64,000 nt of DNA, from positions 1-64,000 of the forward strand of contig NZ_VXJV01000001.1 in assembly GCF_008692785.1 (NCBI RefSeq), written 5' to 3'. Of the stretch, positions 59,118 through 64,000 are shown piece by piece. This DNA is from Salmonella enterica subsp. diarizonae. Its GTDB lineage: Bacteria > Pseudomonadota > Gammaproteobacteria > Enterobacterales > Enterobacteriaceae. A model generated the notes under the pieces. It worked only from the letters and a program-made list of their open reading frames with translations. It ran no database searches and was not told the origin of the DNA. Made by a program: the position numbers and the translations under genes. Within the stretch, counting starts at the first letter, position 1. Each line of letters begins with the position of its first letter.

Positions 59118-60314
59118 ATGGCGCTAACCGATATTAAAGTGAAAACTGCAAAGCCAAAAGAAAAACCCTATAAACTGGCTGATGGCGGTGGTATGTATCT
59201 GCTGATTAACGCTAATGGCTCGAAATACTGGCGTATGAAGTACCGCTTCTCCGGTAAAGAAAAGATGCTGTCCATTGGCGTATACCCCGATATTTCACTG
59301 GCCGACGCACGCGAAAAACGTAGCGAAGCCAGAAAAATTCTTGCTGCAGGAGGCGATCCGGGCGAAGTAAAGAAAGAAGAGAAAGTAGCCCAGCAAATAA
59401 GCCTGAAAAACACTTTCGAGGCGGTTGCTCGCGAGTGGCATCAGACTAAAGCCGATCGCTGGTCATTACGCTATCGTGATGAAATCATTGATACCTTTGA
59501 GAAAGATATCTTTCCCTATATCGGCAAGCGCCCTATTGCTGAAGTCAAACCAATGGAGTTGCTAGAAGCCCTGCGTAAAATGGAGAAACGCGGAGCACTG
59601 GAGAAAATGCGCAAAGTTCGTCAGCGCTGCGGCGAGGTGTTCCGCTATGCAATTGTCACTGGTAGAGCTAACTACAATCCAGCCCCCGATCTTGCCAGTG
59701 CGTTAGCTACGCCGAGAAAAGTACATTTCCCTTTCCTTACCGCTAATGAACTTCCGCATTTCCTTAACGATCTGGCAAGTTACACTGGTAGTATTATCAC
59801 GAAGACAGCCACTCAAATCATTATGTTAACCGGTGTTCGCACGCAAGAACTGCGTTTTGCACGCTGGGAGGATATCGATTTTGAAACAAAATTATGGGAG
59901 CTCCCGGCAGAAGTGATGAAGATGAAAAGACCTCATATTGTGCCGCTTTCAGCGCAGGTTATTACTCTGTTTAAACAACTTGAGCCGATCTCAAAACATC
60001 ACCCATTGGTCTTTATCGGCAGAAATGATCCACGCAAGCCGATCAGTAAGGAGAGTGTTAATCAGGTTATTGAGTTGCTGGGGTACAAAGGCAGGCTGAC
60101 GGGACATGGCTTCCGTCACACGATGAGCACTATCCTGCATGAACAGGGTTTTAACTCAGCGTGGATTGAAACACAGCTCGCTCATGTGGACAAGAACAGC
60201 ATTCGCGGTACCTACAATCATGCGCTGTATCTGGATGGCAGACGCGAAATGATGCAGTGGTATGCGGATTACATTGACAGTCTTGTCGGTTTGTCTCCAA
60301 CGACTGAACTGTGA
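59118..60314 (+). CDS. Second P4-type tyrosine integrase
   Basis: A 398-residue integrase of the same family as that at 42378 but of a different subgroup. DUF4102 domain (MALTDIKVKTAKPKEKPYKL), core-binding domain (about 100-180), catalytic motifs: Arg in LTGVRTQELRFARW, HGFRHTMS His-Arg pair, His in QLAHVDKNSIRG, Tyr in GTYNHALYL. The ATG at 59118 follows GGAGAATGTC; the frame open to 59040 is non-coding. It marks a second element to the right of the CP4-57-like island. Confidence 0.94.
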   Translation: MALTDIKVKTAKPKEKPYKLADGGGMYLLINANGSKYWRMKYRFSGKEKMLSIGVYPDISLADAREKRSEARKILAAGGDPGEVKKEEKVAQQISLKNTFEAVAREWHQTKADRWSLRYRDEIIDTFEKDIFPYIGKRPIAEVKPMELLEALRKMEKRGALEKMRKVRQRCGEVFRYAIVTGRANYNPAPDLASALATPRKVHFPFLTANELPHFLNDLASYTGSIITKTATQIIMLTGVRTQELRFARWEDIDFETKLWELPAEVMKMKRPHIVPLSAQVITLFKQLEPISKHHPLVFIGRNDPRKPISKESVNQVIELLGYKGRLTGHGFRHTMSTILHEQGFNSAWIETQLAHVDKNSIRGTYNHALYLDGRREMMQWYADYIDSLVGLSPTTEL

Positions 60315-60317
60315 CCA

Positions 60318-60356
60318 TCCCCCAGCCACTACGGGCTGGGGGAGCTTTCTTTTATT
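60318..60356 (+). terminator. Terminator of the second integrase
   Basis: TCCCCCAGCC, 6-nt loop, GGCTGGGGGA, then a T-rich tail TTTCTTTTATTTTTT, starting 3 nt past the integrase stop. Confidence 0.88.
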
Positions 60357-60423
60357 TTTTATTATAATAATTAATCGTCTACCGCAATATTCTGTGCTGT
60401 AGTTCATTGATTGAATCAGGATT

Positions 60424-60618
60424 GTGGTCAAAAGATGCGTAGAGCGGCAAATGAGCCATCAGGAGCGTAACGGCGTACGCGCCGCTTACATTCATAAAGC
60501 GGAATTTCTGGATGAACGCAGATTGATGCTACAGTGGTGGGCTGATTTTCTGGATGCTAACCTTGAAGATGCCATTTCTCCATTTGATTATGCAAAAATC
60601 AATAACCCCTTGAAATGA
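60424..60618 (+). pseudogene. Integrase remnant (C-terminal fragment)
   Basis: Residues from MSHQERNGVRAAYIHKAEFL through DERRLMLQWWADFLDAN match the C terminus of P4-type integrases, including the Tyr nucleophile (AAYIH) and the His that precedes it (SHQ). Everything upstream is missing, so it cannot be active. It shows that a third integrase-bearing element once stood here. Confidence 0.8.
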
Positions 60619-61315
60619 AAACGAGTTTATCCAGAGTCATCCAGCAATTAAAGTTGGGTGGCTTTTATTTTTTGCATAAAACTCATATGCCAGAAAGCTG
60701 TGCAGGTGACTGGTTTAAAAATAATGAGTTAAGTAGTCAGATAAATTAACTGCAGAGCGATCACCGTATGCTCCCAGTAAATTATCCAGTTCAGACTCCA
60801 GTGTCTCTTTGCTCCAGTTGATAAGGTACCGTCAGTGAACAGGATAATGGCCCGTGCACCTGTTCAACACGTTGTGCGATACGGACCAGAAACAGTGATT
60901 CTGAGCAGACAACCTCAACAGCAGTGGCTATCATTTAAGGTGACATAGCAAAAGTAACGCCTGTCCTGATGTCCACCGGATAACTCGGCAATGCCGGATT
61001 ATTCCCATGCATGAAACCAGTCGTAAGTTACCCGCCATGAACATCCCAGTTCCGCAGAAATTTATCGTGGACCGGGGTCCGCCGGACAACATCAACAGTC
61101 CACCACACACATCCCCTGGTTCGAATATCGCGGTATGGATAGTTTAACAAAAGGTGCAACAAAGTGATTCGTTCAGGTTCTGTAAGTATCAGATTCATCA
61201 TAGAAACTTTTGAGACTCATCATACTGCTCACATTACAGATAATTTTCTTGTTCTACTTAAAAACGTACAAACGGAGGCTCATTGTCGGACGTGTAAAAA
61301 TCCACCGCCTCTATT
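60619..61315. other. 700-bp decayed region without an intact gene
   Basis: No frame over 60 codons. The minus strand shows broken pieces: about 61194-61024 translates as MNLILTEPERITLLHLLLNY... ending WDVHGG, and about 60830-60715 contains NWSKETLESELDNLLGAYGD, both without proper starts or continuation. They look like residues of dead genes or insertion sequences that I cannot name. Confidence 0.5.
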
Positions 61316-61334
61316 GTAATGATAACTATTCTCA
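61316..61334. promoter_or_regulatory. Fur box upstream of fecI
   Basis: GTAATGATAACTATTCTCA resembles the Fur consensus GATAATGATAATCATTATC at 12-13 of 19 positions and lies 45 bp before the fecI start, where E. coli fecIR has its Fur site. Confidence 0.65.
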
Positions 61335-61378
61335 TATTACTATGCCGCCGAAATGATTAACTTTTGAAACTATCAGTC

Positions 61379-61887
61379 ATGTCTAATCCCGCTCAGTGCG
61401 CCTCTCTCTCGTTTGAATCGTTCTATAGTGCGCATCGAAGCACTGGCTGACACGCAAGTTGCAGTCGGCTTTTGACGCAGACGACATCGCTCAGGATACC
61501 TTTCTGCGGGTCATCAATGGTGAGTCGCTGACGACTATCCGTGACCCAAAATCGTTCTTATGTACTGTAGCCAGACGAGTGATGATCGATCTCTTCCGCC
61601 GCAACGCACTGGAAAAAGCATATCTGGAAATCCTCGCCCGGTTCCCTGAAACGCAGGCTCCATCTGCGGAAGAGAGGCAATTGCATCTCGAAGCGCTACA
61701 GCTTGTCGACCAGATGCTGGATGGACTGAGTCGTAAAACCCGTAACGTATTCCTGCTTTCCCAGCTCGACGGTCTGACCTACAGCGAAATTGCTTCTCGC
61801 CTGAACGTGTCGGTTAGCTCAGTAAAAAAATATGTCGCCAAAGCCACCATGCACTGTCTTCTGTTCCGCCTGGAGTACGGACTGTGA
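61379..61887 (+). pseudogene. fecI: fecI sigma factor, frameshifted
   Basis: Translation from the ATG at 61379 gives MSNPAQCASLSFESFYSAHR, then a stop at 61448-61450. Homology resumes two bases out of frame at 61444 with WLTRKLQSAFDADDIAQDTF and continues to the normal end FRLEYGL. It is ECF sigma factor FecI (region 2 DADDIAQDTFLRV, region 4 [21 protein letters not shown]), which in E. coli transcribes fecABCDE for ferric citrate uptake. Compared with E. coli FecI as I recall it, about 10 nt are missing at the break. A TTG restart at 61459 would lack the first 27 residues. Confidence 0.88.
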
Positions 61888-62231
61888 AAACCACACTCAC
61901 CGGTCTGGCACTGTATTCGGCCTCCCACTGGTACGCCGTTTTAAGCGGCGATCGCGTGAGCACGCAGCAGGAGGCACGCTGGCAGCAGTGGTATGAACAA
62001 AATACCGATCACCAGTGGGCGTGGAAGCAGGTGGAAAATCTGCGTTGCCAGATGAGAAGTATGCCTGGCAATCTGGCCAGCCGGACGCTGAAAGACAGCC
62101 ATCTGACACGCCGACATATACTGAAGGGTCTGCTGCTGATCTGCGCGAGTGGCGGCTGGCAGCTCTGGCGTTCAGAAATGGGCGAAGGGCTGCGCGCTGA
62201 CTACCGTACCACCATCTGCTGTGATCAATAA
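61884..62231 (+). pseudogene. fecR: fecR anti-sigma factor, truncated
   Basis: 115 codons overlapping the fecI stop by 4 nt. The N-terminal cytosolic FecR domain ([28 protein letters not shown]), the trans-membrane segment ([17 protein letters not shown]) and [10 protein letters not shown] are present, then similarity ends and the frame runs TICCDQ-stop. E. coli FecR is about 317 residues, so the periplasmic two-thirds that read FecA are gone. The break near 62206 is the junction with phage-type DNA carrying cdt. Confidence 0.88.
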
Positions 62232-62252
62232 AAAAAGGGGCCACCAGGCCCC
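62231..62252 (-). terminator. Orphan terminator at the fecR/phage junction
   Basis: Read on the minus strand: GGGGCC, TGGT loop, GGCCCC, TTTTTTT. No minus-strand gene remains to its right in the window, so it was probably brought in with the phage fragment and now stands alone. Confidence 0.65.
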
Positions 62253-62340
62253 GGAAACAGCAATAGAAGTATTTACAATGGTAGGAAATTTTTCTAAACC
62301 TTCGCAATTCCTTTAAAACATACACAGATAATGAAAAACC

Positions 62341-62706
62341 ATGAGCCGCTTCACAACTCCGGCAATCCTTGAAATGCCGGGCCATTACAACTGGCACGTA
62401 TACGAGCCGCTTGCGTTTTACCTCAGCGACGACAACAGCAACGTAATAAGCGTACCAGCTGGATTTGTAACTGACCCCGCCAGTGTGCCGCGCATCTTCT
62501 GGACGTTGTTACCACCAGACGGCAAAGCATCCATCATTCACGATTACCTGTACGACAACGCGCTACGTATCAGGAATGAGGCTGACCCGATATTTCTCGA
62601 CGAAATGACGGTGCCGGGCGTGCCGAAGTGGAAGATAACGGTAATATATTGGGCGGTGCGGGTGTTTGGGAGGGGGAACTATGGAAAGCGTATTAAGATA
62701 GCGTGA
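62341..62706 (+). CDS. Phage DUF1353 protein
   Basis: A 121-residue DUF1353 protein: VPAGFVTDPASVPRIFWTLL then KASIIHDYLYDN with the conserved HDYLY. Such genes occur in lambdoid prophages near the lysis/tail region and some look like minor tail or peptidase-like proteins; the role is unsettled. First gene after the fecR junction, same strand as cdtAB, so it belongs to the element that carries the toxin. Confidence 0.8.
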   Translation: MSRFTTPAILEMPGHYNWHVYEPLAFYLSDDNSNVISVPAGFVTDPASVPRIFWTLLPPDGKASIIHDYLYDNALRIRNEADPIFLDEMTVPGVPKWKITVIYWAVRVFGRGNYGKRIKIA

Positions 62707-62938
62707 GGCGCGGTGCCTAATATTGCCACGCAACACTACCCCGGAAAAAGTGATGAGTTGCCAGGTACCATATGCTATTTATGTCCTTAACGGATGTGGA
62801 TATCAAACACAAAAAGAGGGGCTCGTCAGATTCCAGATTTTCGTAGAAACAACGTTCTATCTGAGGAGAAATAACAGAGCAGAGGAATTAAAATCTAAGA
62901 ACATAAAACCGACGAGAAGAATAGTTCAGGGAATGTTC

Positions 62939-62968
62939 TTGACAAGTAGTACCTGTTAGTTTTTAAAT
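62939..62968 (+). promoter_or_regulatory. Candidate promoter of cdtAB
   Basis: TTGACA (62939-62944) and TTAAAT (62963-62968), 18-bp spacer, 31 bp before the cdtA start. The preceding stretch 62707-62938 holds only a 78-codon frame with TTG start that I do not trust. Confidence 0.5.
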
Positions 62969-62998
62969 CTCCTGACCATGTCATGGTTTGGAGATTAT

Positions 62999-63646
62999 AT
63001 GAAAATTAAAGGAATATATCTTTCTGTTTTCATTATTTTTTTAACAAGTTGCTCCTCTCAGGATAAACAAAACGAGAGTAAAGGAAACATTTATCCTTCA
63101 GCGGATTTTCCAGTACCACCAGCATTACCCCTGCCATCTCCCGGACTAAAAACGCCTCCTGAAATAAACTCTGATGGTGAAGTATCTTATACATCACTAA
63201 GAACTATTATGGCCCAAAATGGTCGTGTCCTGACTGTATGGGCACTGGCTGAAGGCAACTGGTTGTGGGTATATGGTTCAGCAACATCATCCAGTTTTGG
63301 CGGGGTAAGAAACTGGCATATAGTTCCGGTTAACAAAAGGGGAGAAAACACTTTCAGATTTATCAATGGTGTTACAGGAACATGTATAGAAGCATATAAA
63401 AACGGTTTAATTCATTCCGTCTGTAATAATCAAAATAGTGCACAAGATTTCCTTCTCATTCCTGCCACTAATGGTGGCGTTTTTATAAAAAGTCCTGTGA
63501 AGAATAAATGTGTGAGGTATGATATTATCACTCACACTATCTATTCCACGGTCTATCTGACGGAATGTATTTCTGAGAAGGATAAAGTTTATGACCAGAT
63601 ATGGTACATGGCACCTGCATTAACAAGTACCAATCCTTTACCTTAA
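62999..63646 (+). CDS. cdtA: Cytolethal distending toxin subunit A
   Basis: A 215-residue lipoprotein: signal peptide with lipobox LTSC (Cys18), a Pro-rich segment (PVPPALPLPSPGLKTPP) and a ricin-B-like lectin domain (about 65-205) with TVWALAEGNWLWVYG and GTCIEAYKNGLIHSVCNNQN. CdtA with CdtC binds host surface glycans and delivers CdtB. Order and spacing (15 nt to cdtB) are those of E. coli and other cdtABC operons. The ATG at 62999 follows GGAG; the frame opens seven codons earlier. Confidence 0.92.
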   Translation: MKIKGIYLSVFIIFLTSCSSQDKQNESKGNIYPSADFPVPPALPLPSPGLKTPPEINSDGEVSYTSLRTIMAQNGRVLTVWALAEGNWLWVYGSATSSSFGGVRNWHIVPVNKRGENTFRFINGVTGTCIEAYKNGLIHSVCNNQNSAQDFLLIPATNGGVFIKSPVKNKCVRYDIITHTIYSTVYLTECISEKDKVYDQIWYMAPALTSTNPLP

Positions 63647-63661
63647 AGAGTTAACGTCGAT

Positions 63662-64000
63662 ATGAAAAGTATTATTTCTGCAGGTTTCTTTTTCGTCATG
63701 GCTATATTCAGTATTAGTGCAAATGCTAATATTGGAGATTATAAAATAATGACATGGAATTTACAGGGCTCTTCCGCTGCTGGCGAAAATAAATGGAATA
63801 TTAATGTAAGGCAACTGGTAACAGGAACGGAAGGTGCAGATATTCTTATGGTTCAGGAAGCAGGATCTGTTCCGGCCACTGCCATGCTTACCGGTCGTCA
63901 GATTCAACCCGTCGGAGTGGGAATACCTATTGATGAATATACATGGAATTTAGGAACGACACGACGTCCTGATATCCGTTATATTTATTTCTCGCGTGTA
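63662..64000 (+). CDS. cdtB: Cytolethal distending toxin subunit B, 5' part
   Basis: The first 113 codons of CdtB, cut by the window edge. Signal peptide (MKSIISAGFFFVMAIFSISANA), then the DNase I/inositol-phosphatase-like fold: DYKIMTWNLQGSSAAGENKW, DILMVQEAGSVP with the metal-binding Glu, and GVGIPIDEYTWNLGTTRRPD. CdtB enters the host nucleus, damages DNA and stops the cell cycle in G2. It resembles the typhoid-toxin CdtB in these motifs, but the neighbouring cdtA shows the classic CdtABC form. The catalytic His and Asp lie beyond the edge. Confidence 0.95.
   Translation, partial: MKSIISAGFFFVMAIFSISANANIGDYKIMTWNLQGSSAAGENKWNINVRQLVTGTEGADILMVQEAGSVPATAMLTGRQIQPVGVGIPIDEYTWNLGTTRRPDIRYIYFSRV

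Noticed and set aside
62723..62959. A 78-codon frame between the DUF1353 gene and cdtA
   Set aside because: It starts at a TTG without a ribosome site, has no recognisable similarity, and its end overlaps the candidate cdtA promoter. Kept only as part of the intergenic description.

Overview
The window is chromosomal DNA of an enteric bacterium, almost certainly Salmonella enterica. Evidence: backbone proteins nearly identical to E. coli K-12 in E. coli order (rrn-clpB-yfiH-rluD-bamD-raiA-pheA-tyrA-aroF ... smpB-ssrA); a tmRNA tag reading ANDETYALAA; an SMP-30-type gene between pheA and tyrA; and the four-gene SPI-9 locus with a 3,824-residue BapA between smpB and ssrA. Subspecies and serovar cannot be fixed from the sequence alone.

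Layout. 1-24843 is housekeeping backbone: the 5' end of a 16S rRNA gene with its leader and P1/P2 promoters, ClpB chaperone, PgeF-like protein, RluD, BamD, RaiA with a CRP site, the pheL-pheA attenuated operon, the tyrA-aroF operon with TyrR boxes, the yfiR-dgcN cyclic-di-GMP pair (no yfiB follows), the rpsP-rimM-trmD-rplS operon, ffh, ypjD, corB, grpE, nadK, SOS-controlled recN, bamE, the rnfH/ratA pair and smpB. 24844-41761 is SPI-9: a 620-bp AT-rich control region, the giant Ig-repeat adhesin bapA and its type I secretion apparatus bapB-bapC-bapD. 41833-42195 is ssrA (tmRNA).

42196-about 58850 is a CP4-57-like island at the 3' end of ssrA. It has the expected skeleton: an IntA homologue, a YfjJ-like HUH protein, a YfjI-like DUF3987 protein, AlpA, and on the far side a YfjP-like GTPase and a YfjR-like WYL regulator. 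The slot between alpA and the GTPase holds unusual cargo: an orphan 609-residue protein followed by a 50-bp perfect palindrome, then three co-directional genes that look like an anti-phage cassette (BrxR/CapW-like WYL regulator, OLD-family ATPase-TOPRIM nuclease, and a fusion of an Mrr-like nuclease with a STAND-type NTPase), then four small genes including a secreted and a membrane protein.

58850-64000 is a second mosaic: another P4-type integrase, a C-terminal integrase remnant, decayed DNA, and a ferric-citrate regulatory locus that is broken twice (fecI out of frame, fecR cut after about 110 codons). Phage-type DNA joins inside fecR: a DUF1353 protein and then cdtA and the start of cdtB. 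This is a cytolethal distending toxin locus of E. coli gene order, not the cdtB-pltA-pltB arrangement of typhoid toxin. cdtB runs off the right edge and cdtC is expected beyond it.

The best candidates for something undescribed are the WYL/OLD/nuclease-STAND cassette, the orphan 609-residue gene with its palindrome, the small four-gene cluster at 54641-56176, and the CDT locus inserted in a dead fec locus.
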